This document shows positions 36,494 through 47,428 of a stretch of DNA of 64,000 bases, piece after piece (position 1 is the first letter of the stretch; every line of letters begins with the position of its first letter). Source of the stretch: Stereocaulon alpinum (lineage: Eukaryota > Ascomycota > Lecanoromycetes > Lecanorales > Stereocaulaceae); assembly GCA_018257865.1 (NCBI GenBank), contig JAEUBA010000103.1, forward strand, positions 30,759 to 94,758. Reading direction: 5' to 3'. A program made the translations under genes and the position numbers. Under the pieces are notes generated by a model. That model saw only the letters and a list, made by a program, of their open reading frames with translations. It did not search any database and was not told where the DNA came from.

Positions 36494-37556
36494 GCAGCTG
36501 CTCGTTAACTCGTCGATACTTCAGTGCTGGTTTGCAAGTATTTTCACGATGTCATGCCGCAATGAAATGTCAGTCTTGTTTTATCACTGCGTCTCACGAA
36601 GCGTCTCCGTATAGTAACACACCACTTTCAAACTTGTCCTTGACAGTATTCCTTATCCCAGAAGCCTTATTACCCATCTGAACCCTCACACCTATACACG
36701 ACACTTCCACATTACATCGCATCACCACCCCTATCACCCCTCCAAATCCCTTCCTACCAACAAGACGCGGCCCTTGTCTCTCCGTCTCTCCGTCTCCCTT
36801 CGGCATCTTATCTCATCCAGTCTTATCCCTAACCCGCAACTCTCCCCCCCCCCCTATCGTAGTTCCAACCTCCCTCCTAACCTTGGTTCTATGGAAAACA
36901 GACTTAACGGTCATGACCAGCTTGCAGTCAAAAAGATTGTTCGGACGGTTGAGACCAAAAAGATCACCTGCTTCGGATAGACACTTCTATTCGGTGTCTA
37001 ACCTAAGGACTACCATGCTAGAGTATTCTAGTACTCTAGCTGGCTACTTTGGTTTAACAGCTTACCGCCAGACCGACCACAGGGAGCCGCCAAGCCTGAA
37101 AAGTGTCAAGTTCATTGCGTGACCCCGAGGAGTGCCGGGGAAACAGGTATATCGAAGTGCGGAGGACCTTTCTATGGATTTGGAATTTCTTGAGGGGACT
37201 TGAGGTGGAGTCTGAGGAGGTATTATGCCGCTGCTCTTCGACATCTGATTTTGGTGGTGAACTGAATTTTCTCTTGTTTCAAGATGTGGGGCACAGGGGT
37301 TATTTATGTATGTCCAAAGATAAGATAATATGATGCTGAACGACTATTGGTAAATTACATGTTGGTCTGATGCAGTGAGGGAGGGAAAAGTAAGGATTTC
37401 GGTGGTGTTGATGAGAGAAGCCCCACAGTTCTCAACGACTTTTGAGTCCCAGTCACGGCCATCGAAAAAAATTGGGACGAGATTCTGTCAGTCTGATATT
37501 AATACGATCAGAGAGAGAGCGCCACGTAGAAAATTCTGAGGATCAGACGCCTACTC
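36494..37556. other. Convergent intergenic region of peroxidase and copper oxidase
   Basis: Downstream sequence of two convergent genes. It contains CT-rich stretches near 36770-36800 and a C-run near 36845. Short frames such as 37103-37333 show no motif. No gene was recognised. Confidence 0.5.
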
Positions 37557-39765
37557 CTAATACTCTGGCGACACCAAAATCTGCACATTCCTAGCCTTGC
37601 TCGGCACACCCTGCGCGTTCAGCACAAACAGCATATAGTAACCCGGAATGGCAACCCCCCCGTCCTCAGGGATCGACGTGAAATAGCTGTACGGGGGCCC
37701 TACCTCTTTCAGCGTCAGCGGAATGCGTCGCTGGTCGTTATTTAGCGAATGCGTGGCACCGCCGTAGCGAACCAGGCTTGCGCTGACGATCTCGCTGTCC
37801 GTGGCGATTGTGAAGTTGCCACCGGGGAAGACGTTGGGGTTACTGGTTTCGGTGATCATGGGGCGGGTGGCACGCGAGCCAGACGAGGTGAGGAGGTACT
37901 GCGGGATGTAGATTTGGGCGTCGAAGTGGTTGACTGGTAGTTGGTTGCTTAGACCACCGCCCCCGACGAGGATGGTAGCGTCTCGAAGGAGGAGAGCGAA
38001 TGAGTGATAAGCCCTTGGTACTGTGTTGGGGGCTACTTTCGTCCAGACGTTATTGGTGGGAGAGTAGATCTCAGGTGTGAGCTGGGGAGTGTTCTCCGTG
38101 AATACCCTAGGCTCTTCCTGCCCACCGACTACGAGAGTCTCACCGTTGGGTAGGATGACTGCGTGGGCAAAAGATCGCGGGAAATGCATTCCTCCGTCAC
38201 CTGCGATTTGGACGTCAACCTCTTTATTGGGCTGGTCTAGGGTTATAACGTAAGCTTCCATTGTTGCTTTTTCGCTTTTGATGGCGCCATTACTGTCTTT
38301 GTAGTTGTATGAAGGCGCACCGCCGGCGGCAAGAATCTTACCCTCGACGGCATCATACATTGCTGCAACACCGCACATTCGATCATGTATGATAGGATTG
38401 ATGTTTGCCAGTCCACGGATGCCAGCGCTCTGGACTGCCCCAGTCCCGGTTGGCATAATCCAGTGCATCTCTTTGGACGGTCCCGCTTGGAAGATTGAAT
38501 TGTTCCGCCATCCCATCAGCCAGACGTGATTGTCGGCGCGATAGTCTCCTTCCCAGTCTTCATGTGTTTGTATGTCCTCCGACTTGATATCATTGAATTT
38601 CGTCCATGTGTCCTTCTTTGGATCATATATCTCTCCATTTCTGTCGCCAAAGTCGAGTCCCACAGGACCCCAACTCCCGCCCACAATGAAAATTTTGCCA
38701 TTGGCACAAGTAACGGAGCCCTGGTATCCGCGAGCGATTTTCATAGGTGCGACGCTCGTCCATTTGTCATTGGTAGGGTCGTAAATGCTGACCTTGTCTG
38801 CGGTCTCTCCGCCCGAAATGATCATCCGGCCGTTCACATCAAATGCCATACCCGGGCAGAACATATCATGATTCGTCTCTCGAACATGCCTTTGACTGAT
38901 CGCATAAGTGGTAGGATCCCAAGTAGCGGTCAACGTTGTATGATCAGTCACACCCTGACCAAAGCTGTCGTGTGCATATGAAGAGAAGCTAATGACTTTG
39001 CCGCCGATGGGATCGATGAACACCCCGACAGGTACGAGTGGGAAATTGACTGTAGGTCCCCATTCGCCTAGGCCAAGTGATGAAGGAGTGGGTACATCAG
39101 TAGCCCATACACCAATATCCACTATCCTAACATATTCCGTCCCGTTGGTCGCCGAAGTGACCTCAAGACGCAGGTATTGAGCCAGTTGCGGTTCGAAGCC
39201 CGCGAACTTGTCTGCGAAGATGATCAGTCCCCTGCTTTGACACCGTTGACGGAATGACGAAAAGCTCACCTTGCACGTCCCCAAACCAAGTGCCAAACGC
39301 GACCAGTTTCCACGCTCTCTTGTCCGTGCTGATATACACTTTGTGACCGGCAACCGCACCTCCAAGGTCTGCGTCAGGAAGTGGTCTCATAGAGAGTGCG
39401 TTCACGGTTTTGACCTCTCGCAGGTCAATTGTGATATTATGAGGTAGCACATCGATGGATTCCCTGGTGACTTTGGTTTGCCAAAACGTATTGTTTCTCC
39501 CATCGACTACTTTAATGCACTCGTGCTTGGTCAATCTGCTGGTGCAGTCCACTTTCCAAGTCTCGCGTTCCTCCTGCGGGATCGGCTTCCCAAGTTGTGG
39601 TGGTGCGGGACCCATCGCCCTGAACATGCCATCTCCCTTCTCCAAGACATTTTGATGGACATCGTGTTGAAGGAAGGGGAGCTGTGACGGCCACTTGATT
39701 CTGATGCTCTCTGTACCAAGGAGGACGGACGCCAAAGAAACGCACACAGTGAGTCTGCTCAGCAT
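37557..39765 (-). CDS. Secreted galactose-oxidase-like copper radical oxidase
   Basis: Two exons, 39765-39270 and 39211-37557 (58-bp intron), join in frame to 716 residues. There is a signal peptide (MLSRLTVCVSLASVLLG), then an N-terminal discoidin/F5-8C-like beta domain (about 50-205), a seven-blade kelch-type oxidase domain (about 215-610) with GG repeats, and a C-terminal galactose-oxidase early-set domain (about 612-716). The copper-radical residues are all present: Cys284 (HDMFCPG), Tyr328 (ARGYQGS), stacking Trp346 (GGSWG), Tyr567/His568 (PRAYHS) and His653 (GATHSL). The spacings Cys-Tyr 44, Tyr-Trp 18 and His-His 85 equal those known for Fusarium galactose oxidase, so the Cys-Tyr cofactor should form. 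Such enzymes (CAZy AA5) oxidise primary alcohols, often galactose, to aldehydes with release of hydrogen peroxide; the substrate here is not provable. The N-terminal lectin-like domain suggests carbohydrate binding. Confidence 0.93.
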
Positions 39766-40554
39766 GATTGCAGACCTCAGTCAAGACGTCGAATATTGAC
39801 AGATTTCTCGATACTGAGAGCCCACCATAATAAAGAGCTTGCAGCAGACGCGGGTTTCAGTCCAGGGCTAGTGATCACCAGATCTCTCCAGCTTCCCAAA
39901 CGCATTCTCTGTCAAACCATCCTCTGATCGGCAAGCTGTCTGCTAGAATAACAGATCACCAGGGTCGCTGCTCACTAGACTCCACCAATCCAAAGCTAGT
40001 TATACGAGGCATGGGGCGCCATTGTTGCCATGGACCCCATGATGCTCATTGGATCTGAAAAGCCAATGAATCTTGCATGTCGCCGTAAAAAGATTCGACC
40101 TCATGCAAAGAAGAGGGGTTGTCTCAGACACTTTGCTCTTTCGAGTATAGCAAATGATGGCTTTTCCTTCTAACATTCCGCCTAAGCGGGATACCGCTTG
40201 GACGGCCGAGCTTCTCCAGACTCCAATTCCTATTCTCGATCTTCATGGCTGGAAAGCCTCGCGTACACATGCATCACGACGGTATAACAATACCGGCCCA
40301 TCCGATAGTGACACATATCTTGAGGTCTTGCATACAGCCGACTTTATGACTCAACATCCTACAGACCTGCATAGATGATCGAGATCGGACATGTGGCTTA
40401 CTGCTCCTCAGCTGAATGTGGATCTGGACTTACTAGCCTGCTCCATCGTCCGAGGCATTGACTTTGCGTCAGGAGAAACGTATGGACCAAGACACGCTAC
40501 GACGCGGCACGGGGCGCACGGAAGATAGGCCCCGTGCTAGAACTAGGACCCCTT
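39766..40554. promoter_or_regulatory. Promoter side of the copper oxidase, next to the transposon block
   Basis: About 790 bases of normal composition lie between the oxidase start and the first repeat. A 74-codon plus-strand frame (40154-40378) has no motif and is probably chance. Composition shifts abruptly to AT-rich after about 40690. Confidence 0.45.
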
Positions 40555-40685
40555 TGTAAGGGTAGGTTAGACTCCGGGCCAGAGCCCTACCCCTAGGCCA
40601 CATAGAAGAGGCAAAAGTCAAGGATATCGGGTCCGATACCTAGTAGGCCCCTATTAGGGCCCTTATAGCGTATCTACCCCTTACA
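40555..40685. mobile_element. 131-bp inverted-repeat element (MITE-like), copy 1
   Basis: The ends are imperfect inverted repeats: TGTAAGGGTAGGTTAGACTC on the left and GCGTATCTACCCCTTACA on the right. It is matched almost completely by a second copy at 51255-51386. It is non-coding. Copy 1 lies exactly at the edge between gene-bearing and AT-rich DNA. No clear target duplication was seen. Confidence 0.65.
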
Positions 40686-41599
40686 CCCTTAGACCCTATT
40701 ATTTCTTCGTCCGCGAAAGCTATCCGCTAAAACTTTTCTACTTTAGCTTTTAATATAGGTTATAAATAAAGATTATTAGTAGTAACGTAATATTACTAAA
40801 ATATATATTAGCCTCGCTAAAGACTTTAAGTATAAATAGTAATTAAATCTACTATAACTAAAGAAGAAAATTCTTAAAGAGTACTATAAAAAACTTTAAG
40901 TTATTAAAGAAAGTACTAGCTTTATATAGAATTATACTATAATAATAATAATACTTTTATAAATATTATAAATAATATATAAGTATAAATTTCTAATATT
41001 AATATAAGAGCTTTATTAAATCTTATTAAAAACTCTATAACTAATATCTTTATAATCTTTTTCCTTAAGCAATTCTTCTTATATTATAGATATAAATATA
41101 ATATAATTTATATATTTACTAAATAGTAATTATAGATCTAAGAGTTTAGAGCTTATAAAGAGAAGTATTAAGAATAAGATAAATAGGCTTTACTAAAACT
41201 ATTTCTAATAGAAGAGATTATTTATATCAAATATCTATTATAGTTAAGTTATTAAAGTAAGTTAATATAAGATATAATAAGAAGATCTATAGAGAGAGAT
41301 TCGTCTATATAAATAGATATAGGAAAGCCTATTAAGAGATATTATAGTCGATAGTTAATCTATTAACTATTAAATATTAGATTCTATAGTTAATAAGTTA
41401 GTGCCCGTAATCTTTATAGAAGATTAATAATTAAACCGGCTATATCTCGCTTATTTAATACTCGATTTACAAAATTTACTAAGTAGATTTAAAAAGTTTT
41501 CTATTTATAGTCTAAGCGGGCTTCTAATTCTAAGTAACAGCTATTATCTTAGACCTCTATACTAAGTAAAGTCTAACCCCTAAGTAACTCCTACTAGCT
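40686..41599. other. AT-rich, RIP-mutated DNA
   Basis: TA-rich words dominate and no coding frame can be read. It may be the 3' part of the Helitron remnant that follows (which is read on the minus strand), but no terminal hairpin and CTRR end could be recognised. Confidence 0.5.
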
Positions 41600-44237
41600 A
41601 TAACCGTCCTATAAGTACTAGACCTATAGTAGTACCTACTTATAGACTAGGTTATTTATAAGCTTATACCTAATATACTTATACGAATCCGGACTAATTA
41701 TATATAGGTTCGACTCTATAGTAACGCGCGAGTTACTAATATAGAATTATCTATAGGTAAACGTTAGACGGGACCGTAGGTTAAGTCCTATATACTTTAT
41801 TAACTAGCCCTACGACTTATTAATAGTTATTACGAAGGCAGGGCGTATAGGGAACTGCTTGCGGGTAAATAAGGTAGGGATATACTTATTACTATCCTTA
41901 AACTATAAAGGGATCTTATATAAGACTACCTCGCTACTATCGAAACTCCTACCTATAATATTACCCTTAAGGATATATCTCCCGTATTTAGTAAGTAGAA
42001 TACGGGTCTTATTATAGAGATAGGGTATATTAAGGTTCCTTATTAATATTACTAGCGTCCCTACCTTTAACTATAGCTTATATAGTAGTAGTAAGGGCTT
42101 ATAGAATTTATTCTAGTACTTATTAGGGAATATCTCGTTTTCCTTAAGGTTCACCGCTTAATTAAAACTCTAGTATTTATAGTAGTCGCCTCGTATACGG
42201 TTAAGAATATTATTATTAACTCTTTAGATATCCTTATTTATAATAGCTAGAATTACTCGTTTAGTTAGATAGCGCCGGTCTAGAAGATCTCTACTAATAG
42301 CGGGGTAAATTTTATTAATTAGTATATCTATAGTATTCCCTAGTAGGTATCTATATTTCTAGGGAGACTTCTTATCCTTAGTAATTAGGTCGACTATATT
42401 ACCTTTACTATTACTAATATATAGGAGAGCTTTAGCAAATTCTACTATTCGCCGCCTACCTTCTTTAGTAAGACCTCTATTACTTAGACGTATATTAGTA
42501 GTAAGCTGAAGGATAGTTACCTTATCCTAAAACGCCGCCTTCTGGATATAGGTATTAATAATAACGCCTACAGTCCCCCCTAAGACTACTAGTAAGGTCT
42601 AATAGAAATCGCTATAAAAGTAAACGACTTTACTACTAAAGTAAGCCCCGTTATTACTGTAAATATCCTATAAAGAACGGCTGACGTATTTAATAGCGAA
42701 ACGACTCTATATAGGTACTTTATCCTAGAAGATAATATAAGCCTACTTAATTAACTCTACGAGATTAGTCCTTTTCTAAATACCGTAACTAGACGTACTC
42801 TCAGCGTCTAATAGGATCTTAAATCATAAATAGGTAGTATATCTACTATCTAATAAGGTCGTAGCGATACCTAAAGAGGCTATAGCTAAAGTAATACACT
42901 TCTAAAAATAAAGCTTCTTTAGAATAGTATTTTAGACTATAGTCTTCCTAGTACCGCTAGCGCCGTTTAAAAAGAATAGTACGCCTATACTAAACTTATT
43001 ATTCTTATTCTTATTTACTATAGCTATAATCTTTTCGGCTGCTAGGCGTTAGTCGGTATTAAATTTCTACTATTTAACTTCTATATCTTCTAGTATAATA
43101 TTATAAGATATCTCCTTGCGGAGTAGGCGGTTCTAGATTCGCGATTTATATAGAAGATCGAATAGAATAACGATTAGCGGAAGGTTAAATAGCTCTAGGC
43201 TAAGGCTACTTTTAATAGTAGACTAGTAGTCTAACTAGCCTAAAATTAAATATAGAGTATATTATTTAGCTTAAAATACTAGGTCTCGTACGCGTTCGTC
43301 CTTATAGCCCTAGAGGATATCTATACGGTAGGCGAAATACTTATTTAATATACGGGTATAGTCGTCTAATATACTATTTTAATAGTTAGAATATATAGTC
43401 CGACTCAGATAGAGAATATAGTTCGACTTAGTTAAATATAGTCTAACTTAGATATAGAATATAGTCCGACTTAGATAGAAAAATAATAACTATAGTAATA
43501 AAAATAGATATATATCTTACTTTAAATTTCTCCTAAAGTGCTAAAGGGTCCTCTAGGTATAGTTTTAATAGAATAGTTATAAAAAGACCTTATAGTGCTA
43601 CTAGTAAGCAAAGAGTCTTTACTTCCTCTAGTACCTTAATATAGTGCTTATCGTTCTCTACTAATCTAAGTTAAACGTAGGCTACCTTATACGTTAGAAG
43701 CTCGCCGTTAATAGTCTATAGATTATCGAATAATACTACCCCCTAACGGTAGGTAAGAAGGAGTCGGTAATAGTATAAATTACCCTACTTAGGACTAATT
43801 ATATATATACGTCTAATTACCTCCCCTTTCTTACGAATAAACTATATCCGTTTCCTCTTATCCTATATAAAATACATAGGAAATTCGTTATATAGGTAAT
43901 TAAGGGGGTTCGTATCTAGAAGGTAGGCTTACCCGTTTTTTCTTTAAAATAGTAGAGGCTGATCGTTCTCTAAGGCTTCCTTAGTAAGATAATTTATCTT
44001 AAAGAACTCTGTTAACTATATCTTATATAATAAGTCCTTATTAAGAATAGTCTTAGTAGTCTCCCTATCTAGATTAACGCTAATCTACTATTCCTTAGGT
44101 AGATAAATCTACAGCCGTTTAATATAAGGCTTAATCCTACCTATACTAAACCTAAAGATCTTCTAGCAAGCTTTAGAGCTTCCTATCTAACGACTTTAAT
44201 AAAATTTAGTAACCTTATTAACTAATAGAGGCTTAAT
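41600..44237 (-). mobile_element. Decayed Helitron (PIF1-type helicase part)
   Basis: Read on the minus strand, the sequence carries the Helitron helicase region in order. From 44.1 to 43.6 kb: LDRETTKTILNKDLLYKI, then NPLNYLYNEFPMYFI and YYYRLLLTYR, then a LFDNL-TINGELLTYKVAYV segment, matching the region upstream of the helicase. Around 42943-42966 is a Walker A, NGASGTRKTIV, where the invariant Gly before Lys is now Arg. Further left come LQLTTNIRLSNRGLTKEGG and, near 41640-41760, the last helicase motif (RQFYISNSRVTIESNLYIIS). Stops are mainly TAG/TAA at Gln or Trp positions, as made by RIP. The N-terminal replication-initiator (HUH) part is not present next to it because a retrotransposon starts at 44238. 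Not functional. Confidence 0.75.
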
Positions 44238-44587
44238 GTAACGGGGTGGTTTAACTCCTGCGGGTAAATCACACAGTGTATTAAGTACTAGAAGGTAATA
44301 GAGATTAATAGTCGTTAAAGTATCTTTAGCTAAGACTCCTCTCTATTATATAAGTTAAATACAAAGAGATAAGAAACTATTCTGTTAAAGGAAACCCCTT
44401 TATTATATATTTATCTATCCCTAGAGCTAAGCCCTAAGGATATCTAGGATATCTCCTATATTATAGATATCTTAGAAGGATATCTAGGATCTGTCCTATA
44501 TCCTTTATATCCTTTCTATAATAGGTCCTGCGCTATCCGCGCGTTCCCCTAGTCCTAGTTAGTTATATTACGGGATAACCTGTAATA
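44238..44587 (-). repeat. Gypsy-1 downstream LTR
   Basis: The plus strand begins TGTAACGGGGTGGTTTAACT. The far end is inferred from CCTGTAATA followed by GATCCCCTT, the complement of a purine tract. At least the first about 268 bases are matched by the copy at 51775. In element orientation it would run from TGTTACAGG (inferred) to CCCCGTTACA. Confidence 0.7.
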
Positions 44588-46242
44588 CGATCCCCTTATT
44601 AAGGATTCTTCGTCCCGAAGGATTTTAGTAACTTTAATATTTTTTATTCTAATACCTAGACCTTATAAACTTACTTCTAAGGAGCGTAAGGCGAAACTTA
44701 TTAAAGGTTTTAAAATAGCGGAACTTTTAAAGCGTTAGTATAAACGCTATAGGGAGCGAATACTCCCTTATAGTACTAGCGAATATACTAATTAGTATCT
44801 TAAATACGTCTGATCTTATACTAACTATAATTTATCTCCCTTAAACTACCCTCGTCTGAAGCGCCTTTAAGATAGGATAGAATAACTAGAGCGAGAGTAA
44901 AGTAAGATACTCGCTAAGCTTAATAGAACTTTTACTAAGATCGAGTTAATTAAATCTTAATAGGATAAAATAGTAAAATAAGAGTTAGAAAATATTATAG
45001 TATAAGAGGAGGAGGAGAAGGCTAAGGCTTCCTCTAAGGCTCCTAGCGACCCCTCGCCGTTTAATATTAGCGAGCTTAATTTCTCTAAGTAGGACCCTCT
45101 AACTATAGGTTTTAATTTTGGAACTGCTCCAGCTTTTTAGGGTAGTTAAGCGTAGATAGTAATTCCTATATATTTTCTAAATAATTATAATCTAACTACT
45201 TAATTAGATACCTTTTTTTTCCTTTGATTACCTAATAATCTAGAATTTCTTCGATATTATACTCCTTATTATCCTAATCTAGGAGGAGTAGTGCGGTCCT
45301 TAGCGGTATTTCGGGGTCTGCTTTCTTAAGTAAGGATATATAGAATACTAAGTACTTCCTCGTTAGCTATAGGAGGTTTAGTATATAGTTTATATCCCCT
45401 TTACGTTCCTTTATAAGGAACGGTCCTAGCTTTATATAGTTAAGCTTATCGCTAGGCCTATTAGTTTTAAAATTTCTGCGAAGAAGATATACTCTATCCC
45501 CTTTAGAAATATTTAGTCCTTTTAAACGTTTTTAATTATAATATATCGCTAAGCGGTTACTTAGGAACTATAAGTCTTTTTATAATTTTTAATAGATTCG
45601 TACTATTTCTTAGGTAGCGATAGTTACTTTCTAAGCTTTTAGTTCGATCCCCCTTAGTAATAGGGTTATATAAGGCTTAAATCTATAATTAGCCCTAAAC
45701 GGAGTTATACCTATTAGGTCGGATATTAATCCGTTATATACTAGCTGCGTAACTAGCAGATAGGATACCTAATCGTCTTAGCGGTAATTAATATAGTATT
45801 AAAGATACTACTTTAGCGTTTAGTTAGTCTTTTCTATCTAACTATTAGTCTACGGATAGAATACTATACTTATCTTTATTTTAATTCCTATTATATCTAT
45901 TAACGATCTCTAAAACTTAGAGGTAAAGAGCTTATCTTAGTCTAAGATAATCTCTTTAGGAAGTCTATAGTTAGCTACTACTATTTATAAGAATATATAC
46001 GCTAGATCTTCTACGTCTAATACTTTCTTATAGGGTATAAAATACGCTAGCTTAGTTAACCGGTTATTAATTACTAAGATCGTATTATATTATATACCTA
46101 TTAGTCGTTCCTTCGACTTAGGGAGCTTAATAACGAAATCCTATATAATACTCTTCTATAATCTATTAGGGATTACTAGCGATTTTAACTCTCTATAAGG
46201 CTTATATTAAGAGTACTTTATCCTAATATATATATTATATTT

Positions 46243-47428
46243 GGCCAGCGATAGAGACACACCTGTACGCGGTACTAGCTACGAACCTGAATACCTATTC
46301 AGAGCTGAGATATCTCCCCTAATATATTATAGGTTGAACGATGTTAAGACGTCGCGTGGTTGCTGAGAACTCTGTGTAGAGTTTTTTAGGCAACGCGATA
46401 ACACCTACCCTAACTCTACTATAACTATTATACCTCCCCTACGATCGAGACTAGACAGTAAGAATTAGTATCAGGTGTAGTATCTCAGCCTAATAAGTAA
46501 AGAGTATAGGTAACACCTGCCTAGCCGTTAATTCGAAAAATCTAATATCTACGTGCGCTCGATACGTATCTACTGGTTAAGACTAACGCGCAGTCTATCC
46601 TAGGGGAAGGCTGGGGTTATAGGTATACAGGACTAAGAGAAGGATATACTGGGTTATAAATTAGAAGGCGTATTTTAGAAAAGGACGGCCCCTATCTAAG
46701 TAGCTAGGCGAGCCTTTAGTATAAGCGGCGCTGTATAACTATGATTATAAGCTGAAGGGTTGGCTCCCCCCTAAAGCAAAGTGTATAAGGATAGAAGTAA
46801 GTACTATCTAATACGACCAGCGGGATGTATACTATCCGATTCTTTATACGAGTATAGGCCTCCTAGGCGGTATATATGGCTTCCCCCCTTTCTCGTATCC
46901 TCAACCAGCAAACCACCGAACAGCCAAATCCGGTACTACTACGGACACTAATAAACACTACTAATCAGCGCTAATAACTCGAACCCTTATAGGACGGCTA
47001 TACACCCCCTCCTCCCCCCCCCCCGTATCAATACAGTAAAGGTTAAAGAAAGTTATAGGGCGCTCAGCGCTATAATAAAGTCGAAGGATATAGAAGAATA
47101 CAGTAGGGTCCTTAAGAGCTGAGTATAGTACGAAGGGCGTGTGTTATAGTTAGTATTAGAAATAATGTTATAGAGCGCTCGGTATGATATTAAAGAACAC
47201 AGTTAAGAGTTACTAGTGTTAAGGAGGCCTAGGGTGTGATCCCTAGACTAAAAGCAATTGTATCGTTAAGGATAAGCGGGAGTTTTTATCTAGGCACTAT
47301 ACTATAGTTTCTCTTACGGCTAGGAAAGGCACACTACGTGTACCATCTACTGGTTTCACAAATAATGTAATAGAACACCCTTATTAGTATATATAGATAC
47401 TAGAATAGGCGTATAAACCAATCAATCA
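46243..47428 (+). mobile_element. 1.19-kb dispersed element, copy A (in Gypsy-1)
   Basis: Runs from GGCCAGCGATAGAGACACAC to ACCAATCAATCA, the inverse of copy B at 56318-57504. Both copies are about 1186 bases long and share both ends. It is flanked by the 11-bp direct repeat ATATTATATTT, a target duplication. The ends are not inverted repeats, and one end is a short CAAT repeat. It contains a C-run near 47015. No coding frame is readable. I take the CAAT end as 3' by analogy with non-LTR elements (inference). Confidence 0.8.

Noticed and set aside
39181..39200. tRNA B-box-like GGTTCGAAGCC
   Set aside because: It lies inside the copper oxidase coding sequence and no cloverleaf can be drawn.
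40154..40378. Small plus-strand gene beside the transposon block
   Set aside because: 74 codons without motif or splice signals, overlapping the likely promoter of the copper oxidase.
47000..47040. CRISPR array or centromeric satellite in the AT-rich block
   Set aside because: No regularly spaced repeats. The repetition is explained by dispersed transposon copies.
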